Assembly (NCBI GenBank): GCA_028704215.1
Contig: JAQVLJ010000020.1
Coordinates: forward strand, 1-13,675
DNA length: 13,675 nucleotides
Source of the DNA: Clostridia bacterium
Lineage (GTDB): Bacteria > Bacillota > Clostridia > Christensenellales > UBA1242
Reading direction: 5' to 3'
Shown one piece after another: positions 7,294-13,675 of this stretch. The notes under the pieces were generated by a model that saw only the letters and a program-made list of their open reading frames with translations, was not told the DNA's origin and searched no databases. The first letter of the stretch is position 1; the number at the start of each line of letters is the position of its first letter. A program made the translations under genes and the position numbers.

Positions 7294-7776
7294 TTAACGA
7301 TAATCGGTCGTATTAACCAGTGTATGATTTGTATTTTCTTTCAATATTTTCAAAACGAATTCTGGTCTTAACATTTCGGGATCTTCTTCATAAATGTTAA
7401 TCCAATGAAAATTATGAGATTTTAATTTACCATTGTCAATTTCATCGATAATAAAATCTCTTAGATCATATTCTGTGGTAGAGTTTAATGTGTAATAATA
7501 GCCAATTTCGTGAGCAATTCGATCATGTGTTAAATTATAAATATTTTCATTTACGCAAATGAGCTTTTCAATTAAAACATCAATACCAAGTTCTTCTTTC
7601 ATTTCTCTGATAATTGCGCTGTCAGTTGTTTCATTAAATCCAACATGCCCACCAGGGAAGCAGTATCCTTCACTTTTTTTCATTTTTATCGTTAGAATAT
7701 GATTTCCCTGTCTAACAATACCGCAAACTCTAAATTTAAATTGTCCTGTTTCATTATCTATACCAATATCTACCAT
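7294..7776 (-). CDS. Nudix hydrolase
   Basis: Hydrolase of a nucleoside diphosphate linked to another group; the substrate is unknown. The full Nudix box is present at residues 43-65: G43, then E49, R57-E58, E61-E62 and G64, fitting G-x5-E-x7-R-E-U-x-E-E-x-G-U, so the metal site should be intact. The N-terminal strands (FRVCGIVRQGNHILTIKMK) and GYCFPGGHV leading into the box are standard for the fold. At 160 aa it is a single-domain protein. The ATG at 7776 has a good AGGAG site 5 bases upstream. It is transcribed toward cwlD, 120 bp away, with no clear terminator between, so co-transcription is possible. Upstream is an AT-rich 318-bp gap. Nothing in the neighbours fixes the substrate. Confidence 0.9.
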   Translation of the reverse strand: MVDIGIDNETGQFKFRVCGIVRQGNHILTIKMKKSEGYCFPGGHVGFNETTDSAIIREMKEELGIDVLIEKLICVNENIYNLTHDRIAHEIGYYYTLNSTTEYDLRDFIIDEIDNGKLKSHNFHWINIYEEDPEMLRPEFVLKILKENTNHTLVNTTDYR

Positions 7777-7932
7777 ATGATCTCCTAAAATAAATATCTA
7801 TTTATGATTAGATGTGCAAAGTCAACAGTTGTTTATTCATATTATCATGTATTTCAAAAAAAATCAATAAAAATAAATTTTTGTTAATAAAATTCGACAA
7901 ATTTTGCATTAAAAAATATAAAATTCATAGAG

Positions 7933-7966
7933 TTATCCACATTCGTATATATGAAAATGTGGACAA
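7933..7966. repeat. Inverted pair of DnaA-box sequences
   Basis: TTATCCACA (7933-7941) is a 9/9 match to the strict DnaA box. An inverted TTGTCCACA copy (plus strand TGTGGACAA, 7958-7966) differs at one base. Together they form an inverted repeat with 11-base arms and one mismatch around 12 bases. No U-tract follows on either side, so it is not a terminator. It may bind DnaA or be another operator; function is inferred. Confidence 0.5.
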
Positions 7967-8045
7967 AGTGTGCATTTCTCAATAAATTATATTTTTTTGT
8001 TCAAACAATTAGAAGTATAAAAAATAAAAAATTATGTTGCTTTTT

Positions 8046-8072
8046 ATATAAAAAACTCACTTGTTTGTGAGT
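8046..8072 (-). terminator. Intrinsic terminator of the prfB-tsaD operon
   Basis: 6-bp perfect stem, ACTCAC (8055-8060) with GTGAGT (8067-8072), around a 6-base loop. On the minus strand it is followed by a T run (TTTTTT, then TATA). It begins 23 bp past the tsaD stop codon. The stem is short, but the layout is typical. Confidence 0.75.
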
Positions 8073-8094
8073 CTTTAATGTTTGTAATTTTTGA

Positions 8095-9111
8095 TTATAA
8101 AGGGATACTTGGGTTTGGTGCAAGTGTATTATCTGCGAACGGAACACCGTTCTGTATGAGATAATAAGCAGCACTTCCTATCATTGCGGCATTGTCAGTA
8201 CAGTATTTCATTTCTGGAAAATATACTTCCTTCTTATATGCAGAAGCCTTTTGTTTCATACTATCACGCAAATAAACGTTTGCTGAAACACCACCTGCTA
8301 TAACGATTTTGTCCATATTCAATTCCACGCTTGCTTTTATAGTTTTATCTACCAGTTCATCGACAGCCCATTTTTGATAACTTGCACATATATTTGGCAC
8401 TGGGATGGGAATGTTGTTTTGTTCTAGTTTGTGAACATAATTAATAACAGCAGTTTTTTTACCACTAAAACTAAAATTGTAACCCATATTATCATTTTGC
8501 TTTGCAAAGACAATGTTGTCTTTACCGCCATTTGCATATTTTTGTATCATTGGCCCACCTGGATAGCCCAGACCCAAAACACGTGCTATTTTATCGAAAC
8601 TTTCTCCGACTGAATCATCCATAGTTTCGCCTACGACAGTATGAGAAATATAATTATCAACTTTGATTAATGCTGTGTGACCGCCACTGACTAGCAAACA
8701 CAAAAAGGGTGGTTGCAATTCTTTGTAAGATATATAGTTGCTAGCGATATGACCATATATGTGGTTTACAGCAATCAAAGGTTTTTTACTTGCATAAGCA
8801 AGTGCTTTTGCATAACTAACTCCCACTAACAAAGCACCTAGAAGACCTGCACCGTAGGTCACTGCGATGGCATCTATTTCGTTTAATGTTAAATTTGCCT
8901 GAGTCAAAGCAGAATTAACCACATTATCTATTGCACTAATATGATTTCTTGATGCCACTTCTGGCACTACACCGCCAAAACGTGTATGAATGTCTATTTG
9001 TGAACTAACCACATTCGACAAAACAAGACGACCATCTTGTACCACGGCACAACTAGTTTCGTCGCAAGAACTTTCTATTGACAATATTTTATAATTAGAT
9101 TTCATTTCCAT
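8095..9111 (-). CDS. tsaD: tRNA N6-adenosine threonylcarbamoyltransferase TsaD
   Basis: Transfers threonylcarbamoyl from its AMP adduct to A37 of ANN-decoding tRNAs, acting with TsaB and TsaE (not in this window). It is an ASKHA-fold protein. The start region KILSIESSCDETSCAVV (8-24) is the family N-terminus, and the metal-binding pair is H117 and H121 in NHIYGH. LLVSGGHTALI (139-149) and GYPGG (182-186) line the nucleotide pocket, and D306 in YCTDNAAM is the third metal ligand. The 338-aa length is full and standard. It follows prfB by 12 bp and shares its promoter. The ribosome binding site before the ATG at 9111 is weak (only an A/G-rich stretch), and a second ATG two codons in (9105) is an equally possible start. 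Confidence 0.96.
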   Translation of the reverse strand: MEMKSNYKILSIESSCDETSCAVVQDGRLVLSNVVSSQIDIHTRFGGVVPEVASRNHISAIDNVVNSALTQANLTLNEIDAIAVTYGAGLLGALLVGVSYAKALAYASKKPLIAVNHIYGHIASNYISYKELQPPFLCLLVSGGHTALIKVDNYISHTVVGETMDDSVGESFDKIARVLGLGYPGGPMIQKYANGGKDNIVFAKQNDNMGYNFSFSGKKTAVINYVHKLEQNNIPIPVPNICASYQKWAVDELVDKTIKASVELNMDKIVIAGGVSANVYLRDSMKQKASAYKKEVYFPEMKYCTDNAAMIGSAAYYLIQNGVPFADNTLAPNPSIPL

Positions 9112-9123
9112 AATGTTTCTTTT

Positions 9124-10237
9124 TTAATCATTGTTTACTTTCATAGATTTGAGATATTGATTTATAAAGGGTTGGATTTCTCCATCCATTACTCCATTTA
9201 CATCACTTGTTTCGTATAATGTTCTATGGTCTTTTACCATTGTATACGGACAAAATACGTAAGAACGTATTTGGCTTCCCCATTCAATCTTTTTGACTTC
9301 ACCTTTCAAGTCTTGTAAAGATTTATGTTCTTGTTCTTGCTGTAAAGCAATTAGTTTTCCTGTCAATATTTTGAGTGCCATTTCTCTGTTCTGTAACTGA
9401 CTGCGTTCATTTTGACAGGTAACTACTATTCCAGTAGGTATATGAGTAATTCTAATTGCAGATTCTGTTTTGTTTACGCTTTGACCGCCAGCGCCGCTAC
9501 TATGATAGGTATCAATTCGCAAATCATCGTTGTTGATTTTTATATCACTACCTTTATTCAATTCAGGTATAACTTCCACGCTTGCAAAAGAAGTGTGTCT
9601 TCTGTTTCCGCTATCAAAAGGGGATATACGCACGAGTCTGTGAACACCCATTTCACCTTTTAACATTCCATAAGCCATATCGCCACGTATTGCAAAAGTG
9701 ATGGACTTCAATCCCGCATCATTTCCTTCTACGCTATCTAAAACAGCATATTCAAAATTATTTTTTGATGCGTACATGCTATACATACGATTGAGCATAC
9801 ATACCCAATCTTGTGCTTCAGTGCCACCTGCACCAGCGTGGATAGTTAGTATTGCACTGACATCATCATATTTATCATTCAAAAGTGTCTGTATTCGCAA
9901 ATCATCTACACGCTCTTTAATATCAGAAAGTTCATCAAACATTTCATCAATCATATCATCGTTAGTTTCTTCTATAAGAGCCAACTCTACTAAGTCACGT
10001 AAATTTTGAACGTCTTTTTGCAATTTTTTTATGTTATCAAATAATAATTGCAAACTTTTTATTTGCTTGTTGGTTGCCATCGCATAGTCCAAATTCGCCC
10101 AAAAAGTAAGGCTATCTCTTTCTGCAAGCAATTCATTCAACTTATCAGTTTTTGCAGTTAAGTCAAAGACACCCCTTGACTAGTTCATAGTCTTTTATTA
10201 CGTTTTGCAGGTCTATGGCGATGTTTTCTATATTCAT
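9124..10237 (-). CDS. prfB: Peptide chain release factor 2, with programmed +1 frameshift
   Basis: Reads UGA and UAA stop codons and triggers peptide release. The gene is in two frames. The first 24 codons run from the ATG at 10237 to an in-frame TGA (10165-10163). The rest resumes in the +1 frame at GAC (10164), giving a 370-aa protein. With the frameshift included, the anticodon-like SPF tripeptide falls at 205-207 and the catalytic GGQ (in SSGAGGQSVNKTES) at 250-252, the same numbers as in E. coli RF2. This supports both the start and the shift. GGAG lies 8 bases before the ATG. UGA starvation of RF2 raises frameshifting and so its own synthesis, as known for this family. It is first in an operon with tsaD. 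A tool that ignores frameshifts would report a truncated 338-aa protein starting at a TTG near 10140. Confidence 0.96.
10162..10177 (-). promoter_or_regulatory. RF2 autoregulatory frameshift site
   Basis: Minus strand: AAGGGG TGT CTT TGA C. This has a Shine-Dalgarno-like AAGGGG, a 3-base spacer, the slippery CUU codon, the UGA stop and a following C that weakens termination. Spacing is identical to the E. coli site (AGGGGG UAU CUU UGA C). Confidence 0.95.
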
Positions 10238-10253
10238 ATCTTGCTCCAAATAC

Positions 10254-10281
10254 ATTATACACAAAAGGTTTGCATTGTCAA
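10254..10281 (-). promoter_or_regulatory. Promoter of the prfB-tsaD operon
   Basis: Minus strand: perfect -35 TTGACA (10281-10276), a 16-bp spacer, and perfect -10 TATAAT (10259-10254). Predicted start is near 10247, about 10 bases before the ATG at 10237, so the leader holds little more than the GGAG site. Confidence 0.88.
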
Positions 10282-10318
10282 ATAATTGTCCAAAACAGTT
10301 CGTGTTTTTTGATGATTG

Positions 10319-10327
10319 TGGTATCAT
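10319..10327 (+). promoter_or_regulatory. Extended -10 promoter abutting the DHH gene start
   Basis: TGGTATCAT is an extended -10 (TGnTATnnT). Its last base is 6 bp before the A of the ATG at 10334, so +1 would fall on or next to the start codon. No good -35 is present (TTCGTG at the expected place). Confidence 0.55.
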
Positions 10328-10333
10328 ATTTTT

Positions 10334-11284
10334 ATGAACAAACAGTTAATAGACAAAATTATAGAATATAAAGACAACACATTTTTGATATCAGGACACA
10401 TCAATCCAGATTATGACAGCATTGGTAGTAGTTTTGGTTTGGCAATAGGTTTGCAAAAATTGGGATACAAGGCTTTTGTTTTGCTAGAAGAAGTGCATTT
10501 TGATATGCTAAATCAAATAAACAAACAAGAGCATTTCAATATTGTCGCTGACATAAATAACTTGCCACAGGATTATGTTTTTTTTGGTGTAGATTGTAGT
10601 TCTTCAGACAGATTTGATGCCTTTGAAAATTTGTACAAAAATGCAAAATATAGACTTATCATAGACCATCATCCTCACAATTTGCTAGAAGCAGATGCAA
10701 AGTATGTAGACACAAAAGCTGGGGCGGTAGCAGAATTGGTTTATGAGGTGTTAAAAAAACTTGGTTTAAAAATTGATACGGAAATAGCAGATTTTTTGTA
10801 TACAGCTATAATCAATGATACATTATTATTCAGCGTAGCGTTAAGACCAAAAACCTTACAAATTGCTACTAATTTGCTTAAAACAGGAGTGGATTACAAG
10901 TATTTTATTAAGTCTACTTGTAATAACAACTCTATTTTTGATATGAAAATATTACTAGAATTAATCAATAAAATACAATTTGACGAAATCCACTTTATAG
11001 TTGTGAATGAAAGAATACAAAATAATGTGGATTATGCAGATTATATTCAGAAATTTGCAGGTACGATAAGTAACTTGAATGATATTGAACGCATTGCATT
11101 TTTGACAGTGCGAGACCAGTCAATAAAGGTATCTTTTAGAGGGAAGGCATACAATATTGATAAATTGTCACAAATATTTGGGGGCGGCGGGCATCGCAAT
11201 GCATGTGGCTTCACATATAATTCTAATGATGTTGAATTGTGCAAGGAAGAGATTAAGGACTTTATAAGAAAATATTGTGAATAA
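10334..11284 (+). CDS. nrnA: DHH/DHHA1 phosphoesterase, NrnA-like
   Basis: Bifunctional nanoRNase/pAp phosphatase family: it degrades 2-5 nt RNAs to mononucleotides and dephosphorylates 3'-phosphoadenosine 5'-phosphate in the cytoplasm. DHH-domain metal motifs are all visible: GHINPDYDSIGS (H22, D26, D28), FGVDCSSSDR (D87), IDHHPHN (D111-H112-H113) and D162 in IINDTLL. The C-terminal DHHA1 domain ends in GGGGHRNACGF (283-293), which grips the substrate. The 316-aa length fits NrnA (about 313) and there are no membrane or PAS domains, so it is not GdpP. The ATG at 10334 is preferred for its fit to the family N-terminus. An in-frame TTG at 10316 also lacks a ribosome binding site. No Shine-Dalgarno precedes either, and the -10 position suggests a leaderless mRNA. 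A related c-di-AMP/pApA phosphodiesterase activity cannot be excluded. Confidence 0.88.
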   Translation: MNKQLIDKIIEYKDNTFLISGHINPDYDSIGSSFGLAIGLQKLGYKAFVLLEEVHFDMLNQINKQEHFNIVADINNLPQDYVFFGVDCSSSDRFDAFENLYKNAKYRLIIDHHPHNLLEADAKYVDTKAGAVAELVYEVLKKLGLKIDTEIADFLYTAIINDTLLFSVALRPKTLQIATNLLKTGVDYKYFIKSTCNNNSIFDMKILLELINKIQFDEIHFIVVNERIQNNVDYADYIQKFAGTISNLNDIERIAFLTVRDQSIKVSFRGKAYNIDKLSQIFGGGGHRNACGFTYNSNDVELCKEEIKDFIRKYCE

Positions 11285-11287
11285 AAC

Positions 11288-11316
11288 AAAAAAGTATCAT
11301 CATAGATACTTTTTTT
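11288..11316. terminator. Bidirectional terminator between nrnA-like gene and spo0A
   Basis: Perfect 11-bp inverted repeat, AAAAAAGTATC (11288-11298) with GATACTTTTTT (11305-11315), around a 6-base loop. A and T runs give a U-tract both ways. It lies 3 bp after the stop at 11284 and 17 bp from the spo0A stop. Confidence 0.9.
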
Positions 11317-11332
11317 ATATAAAAAATGATTT

Positions 11333-12106
11333 TTAAGCACCCTCAATCAGCATTTTGTCAGCAACCAGTGCTATAAATTCTCCATTTGTAGGTTTTTCAT
11401 TGCTTGAATATACTTTGATACCAAACAAATTATTTATATTTTCTATCTTTCCACGATTCCACGCTACTTCAATGGCATGGCGAATGGCGCGCTCTACTTT
11501 TGAAGCACTCGTTTCAAATTTTTGTGCTATTGAAGGGTATAGTTTTTTGGTAATAGAATTGATTATTTCTGGGTTTTCGATGGCCAACTTGATTGCTTCT
11601 CGCAAAAATTGGTATCCTTTTATGTGTGCCGGTATTCCGACTGTTATAAAAATGTTGGTGATTTTTTCTTCCAAAACATTATTACGTTTGTTTGGCATTA
11701 AGTTTTCTTTTGAATACATTTTGTCTTTTGTTTTTTCGTTCATCAAAAGATCATTTACCCTATCTTTTAGTAAAGACATTTCAAAAGGTTTTATCACATA
11801 ATATTTTGCACCCAAGTTTATAGCGCGATTGATAAAACCATCTAACGCCAAGGCGGAATGAATGATTATGATAGGATGCAAATTAAGTTTGATGAATTGC
11901 TCCATAACCTTAAAACCATCACATTTTGGTAATACCACGTCCATAATAATCAAGTCTGGATTGTGTTTTGAACACAGTTCAAGTAGACTTTCACCATCTG
12001 TTGCTGTGGCGATGACATTGTACTTGTCATCATTGAATTGTTCATAGATTTCTTGAATGGCTTTTTGATTTTCATCAGCCAAAATTACTTTGATTTTTTC
12101 TTTCAT
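11333..12106 (-). CDS. spo0A: Stage 0 sporulation protein A (response regulator)
   Basis: Master regulator of entry into sporulation; once phosphorylated it binds 0A boxes to activate or repress its targets. The N-terminal receiver domain has acidic D11/E12 (ADEN, where Bacillus has ADDN), phosphoacceptor D56 in DLIIMDVVLP, S84 at the switch Ser/Thr position and K106 in VIKPF. The C-terminal Spo0A effector domain starts near ITNIFITVGIPAHIKGYQ. It holds the diagnostic recognition-helix motif SASKVERAIRHAIEVAWNRG, almost identical to that of Bacillus. The 257-aa length is normal. The start at 12106 is chosen because AAGGGAG lies 6 bases upstream, residue numbers then match Bacillus, and the alternative GTG at 12136 overlaps the -10 element. 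It stands alone, with no spoIVB beside it as in Bacillus; the divergent neighbour is a SPOCS protein. Confidence 0.97.
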   Translation of the reverse strand: MKEKIKVILADENQKAIQEIYEQFNDDKYNVIATATDGESLLELCSKHNPDLIIMDVVLPKCDGFKVMEQFIKLNLHPIIIIHSALALDGFINRAINLGAKYYVIKPFEMSLLKDRVNDLLMNEKTKDKMYSKENLMPNKRNNVLEEKITNIFITVGIPAHIKGYQFLREAIKLAIENPEIINSITKKLYPSIAQKFETSASKVERAIRHAIEVAWNRGKIENINNLFGIKVYSSNEKPTNGEFIALVADKMLIEGA

Positions 12107-12134
12107 ATTTTTCTCCCTTGCTAAACGCTCCTTC

Positions 12135-12143
12135 ACTATAACA
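12135..12143 (-). promoter_or_regulatory. Extended -10 promoter of spo0A
   Basis: Minus strand TGTTATAGT (12143-12135) is a good extended -10, with predicted start near 12128 and a leader of about 22 bases. The -35 region (TTTAAC) is poor. I found no sigma-H pair (AGGA / GAAT) correctly spaced here, although spo0A of Bacillus has one. Confidence 0.6.
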
Positions 12144-12212
12144 TAACGATTTTAAAAGTTAAAAAAAGAAATTTGGATATATTTGACAAGAAATATTTTT
12201 TTTTGGCAGATA

Positions 12213-12254
12213 TTTTCCAAATATGTCGAAACTTTTTAAATTTGGTTTGGAAAA
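12213..12254. promoter_or_regulatory. Candidate Spo0A box inside an inverted repeat
   Basis: TGTCGAA at 12224-12230 matches the core 0A box. It lies within the 24-base centre of a perfect 9-bp inverted repeat, TTTTCCAAA (12213-12221) and TTTGGAAAA (12246-12254), in the gap between spo0A and the divergent SPOCS gene. Spo0A control of its own gene is known in Bacillus. The heptamer alone is short and can occur by chance. Confidence 0.4.
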
Positions 12255-12358
12255 GTATAAAAATATTAGTTTTTTTAAAGTTTTTTGTACTAAATTTATG
12301 CGAATTATCATATTTTTAAGAGTGCGATTATAAAATATATAAAACAATGGGAGGATTT

Positions 12359-13675
12359 ATGGAAGATAAAAAATACGATGGGTTTTCGCTTTGCCATTTG
12401 ATTGATTTGCCAAAATGGTCGTTCAAAGCTAGTTTTAATTTACCTGTAGATACAAATGCCCGAGTTAGTCGAGTAATCAATGTTCAATCCAATCTTTTTG
12501 AGGTAAAAGTCGTTTCAAGTTCGGGAAGAACAGATTATTCTGGAAAAGTAAGTGTCAAAATATTGTATGTTGATGTGGATGGCGTTTTCAATACACTATC
12601 TGAAACTACTACCTTTAACGAAAACATAATTGACAGTGCAATAACATCGGACTGTCGAGTTGTTTTGACCAATATACAAAGTTCGAATGCTGTTGAATTT
12701 GACGAAAGGTACCTAAAACTTGTTTGCGAATTTAACGGTAATGCTTATTTTAATATGAATATTGGTATGTCAGTTTTAAACGAAGATATTGAAGGCGTTA
12801 TTTGCAAAAAAAGTTTTTTAAAAGCGATGACAAATATTCAGGATGTAGACAATTCTTGCACTGTTGATTCGGAAATAAATATTAAAGGCAGAGTAGCAAA
12901 AATTCTGTTATGTGAAAATAAAGTATGTATTACTGATGTAGTACCTTTTGAGGGGTATGCGTTGATAACGGGTATTGTTAGCACAAACATTTTGTATGAA
13001 GAGGATGATGAGGAAGTAGTAATCAAATGCAAGTCCGAATATTCGCAGTTTAAAACAGAAATAGAATTAGGTATGTGCGACAAGTCTTGTATGATAGACA
13101 TAGAAAGTATGGTTGATATAGGTCATACCGTTATCAATACAGAACTCAATGAAGATAGTGCCAGTGTAAAGTGTGAAATAAGCATACAGTTTGCAGGATT
13201 TGTTTACAAAGAAATTAATTTTGAAATGAATGAAGATGTTTATAGCATTGACAACGAAATTTCGCTCAATACTACAGAACGAACAATATATCACAAAATA
13301 CCTATAGTTTCCATAAAAGATGAAGTGAATGGCGAAGTTGAGTTGAATGCGAACGAACCTTTGATTGAAGATGTTTTGGGTGTAATGGGAGCAACCGCTA
13401 CATTAACGCAAAGCCGAATAGAAGAAAATACTCTTACACTTGAAGGATTAATCGGTGCCACAGTTCTTTATAAGGAAGAAAGTGGAAACATTCTTTCTAC
13501 TTACGCAGAAATTCCATTTGTTTTGACTCACAAACTGGAAGAATTTGGGAACACAGCGTGTACTCATTTCGACATAGTACCTATTTCTTCAAAAGTAAAA
13601 GCAAAGCGTGGTTCGGTACTAGATATTGATTTTGAGATAAATGTTTGCGGTCATATATATATAAAAGAAAATCGT
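12359..13675 (+). CDS. SPOCS-domain (DUF3794) protein, N-terminal part (3' end outside the window)
   Basis: Probably a sporulation protein of the SipL-like group, which in Clostridioides joins SpoIVA in coat assembly around the forespore. 439 residues are present and the frame is still open at the window edge. I read up to three SPOCS-like beta modules: about 20-135, 155-235 and 335-435. The last is the clearest (EPLIEDVLGVMGATATLTQ, then LTLEGLIGATVLYKE and AEIPFVLTHKL), a pattern of alternating V/T strands typical of DUF3794. Many relatives end with a LysM domain; that region would lie beyond 13675. There is no signal peptide, consistent with assembly from the mother-cell cytoplasm. GGGAGG lies 4 bases before the ATG. 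I could not place a sigma-A or sigma-E promoter with confidence. It is divergent from spo0A. Confidence 0.8.
   Translation, partial: MEDKKYDGFSLCHLIDLPKWSFKASFNLPVDTNARVSRVINVQSNLFEVKVVSSSGRTDYSGKVSVKILYVDVDGVFNTLSETTTFNENIIDSAITSDCRVVLTNIQSSNAVEFDERYLKLVCEFNGNAYFNMNIGMSVLNEDIEGVICKKSFLKAMTNIQDVDNSCTVDSEINIKGRVAKILLCENKVCITDVVPFEGYALITGIVSTNILYEEDDEEVVIKCKSEYSQFKTEIELGMCDKSCMIDIESMVDIGHTVINTELNEDSASVKCEISIQFAGFVYKEINFEMNEDVYSIDNEISLNTTERTIYHKIPIVSIKDEVNGEVELNANEPLIEDVLGVMGATATLTQSRIEENTLTLEGLIGATVLYKEESGNILSTYAEIPFVLTHKLEEFGNTACTHFDIVPISSKVKAKRGSVLDIDFEINVCGHIYIKENR

Larger units (their letters stand above)
7777..8094. other. AT-rich intergenic region between Nudix and tsaD genes
   Basis: No gene is supported here. 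From the Nudix end it holds a ribosome binding site (AGGAG), a TTGACT sequence at about 7817-7822 on the minus strand without a good -10 partner, a TGTCGAA heptamer on the minus strand (7893-7899), the inverted DnaA-box pair at 7933-7966, a long A/T tract at about 7980-8050, and the tsaD terminator. It must contain the Nudix promoter, but I cannot place it with confidence. Confidence 0.6.

Noticed and set aside
7893..7899. A second Spo0A box (TGTCGAA on the minus strand) upstream of the Nudix gene
   Set aside because: The same heptamer also occurs inside tsaD (near 9014) and the SPOCS gene (near 13567), so a 7-base match is expected by chance in a window of this size.
7777..8094. A chromosomal origin of replication
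   Set aside because: Only two DnaA boxes are visible and neither dnaA, dnaN nor other usual origin neighbours are present; recorded as a DnaA-box pair only.
9412..10009. Plus-strand open frames within prfB
   Set aside because: They are antisense to conserved RF2 coding sequence and their products resemble nothing; they are reading-frame shadows.
10162..10168. TGA read as tryptophan or another sense codon in this genome
   Set aside because: The in-frame TGA in prfB is fully explained by the frameshift signal, and TGA terminates the loader gene at 6466-6468.
12300..12320. Sigma-H (GCGAATTAT) or sigma-E (CATATTTT) -10 for the SPOCS gene
   Set aside because: No matching -35 at the proper spacing for either; A/T-rich sequence gives such partial matches easily.
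12159..12347. A 62-aa minus-strand frame in the spo0A-SPOCS gap
   Set aside because: Composition follows the A/T-rich DNA, it has no ribosome binding site, and it spans the control region.
1..13675. CRISPR arrays, insertion sequences, phage genes, tRNA or rRNA genes
   Set aside because: None seen: no regularly spaced repeats, transposase motifs, terminal inverted repeats or conserved RNA gene sequences were found by reading.

Overview
The window looks like ordinary chromosomal DNA from a low-GC, spore-forming member of the Bacillota, most likely a clostridial and possibly uncultured gut lineage. The evidence is a full-length Spo0A, a CwlD-type spore-cortex amidase, a SPOCS (DUF3794) protein of the SipL/coat-morphogenesis type, and a Bacillus-style helicase-loading pair. 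TGA is used as a stop: it ends the helicase-loader gene and sits at a prfB frameshift site. I saw no phage, transposon, CRISPR, tRNA or rRNA signal.

Layout: (1) 2-517 (+), the 3' end of methionyl-tRNA synthetase, converging on an HU gene (605-877, -) across a shared bidirectional terminator. (2) 1093-3988 (-), an uncharacterised transglutaminase-like cysteine protein with its own strong promoter, and upstream of it a compact M1 (HEXXH) metallopeptidase lipoprotein. (3) 4101-6468 (+), a two-gene operon for helicase loading: a DnaD/DnaB-like protein and a zinc-finger AAA+ DnaI/DnaC-type loader. It converges with only 6 bp between stop codons on cwlD. (4) 6475-7776 (-), cwlD and a Nudix hydrolase. 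A 318-bp very AT-rich gap follows, holding an inverted pair of DnaA-box sequences and the tsaD terminator. (5) 8095-10237 (-), an operon of prfB (RF2, made by a classic programmed +1 frameshift) and tsaD, with a consensus promoter. (6) 10334-11284 (+), a DHH/DHHA1 NrnA-like phosphoesterase that may be read from a leaderless mRNA. It converges on spo0A (11333-12106, -) across another shared terminator. (7) 12359-13675 (+), the first 439 residues of a SPOCS-domain protein, divergent from spo0A and running off the window.

How they fit together: most genes are housekeeping (translation: metG, prfB, tsaD; replication: the loader pair; nucleoid: HU; nucleotide/RNA turnover: NrnA-like, Nudix). A sporulation thread runs through Spo0A, CwlD and the SPOCS protein. 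Promoters are unusually easy to read. Four have clear elements placed 0-20 bases from the ribosome binding site or start codon, so leaders are very short. In two cases (1093-2448 and spo0A) the promoter overlaps a longer in-frame GTG start and shows that the shorter start is the real one.

I do not see a convincing undescribed system. The most checkable oddities are the inverted DnaA-box pair far from any dnaA gene, the transglutaminase-like protein with an intact Cys-His-Asp triad and no export signal, and the apparently leaderless DHH gene.
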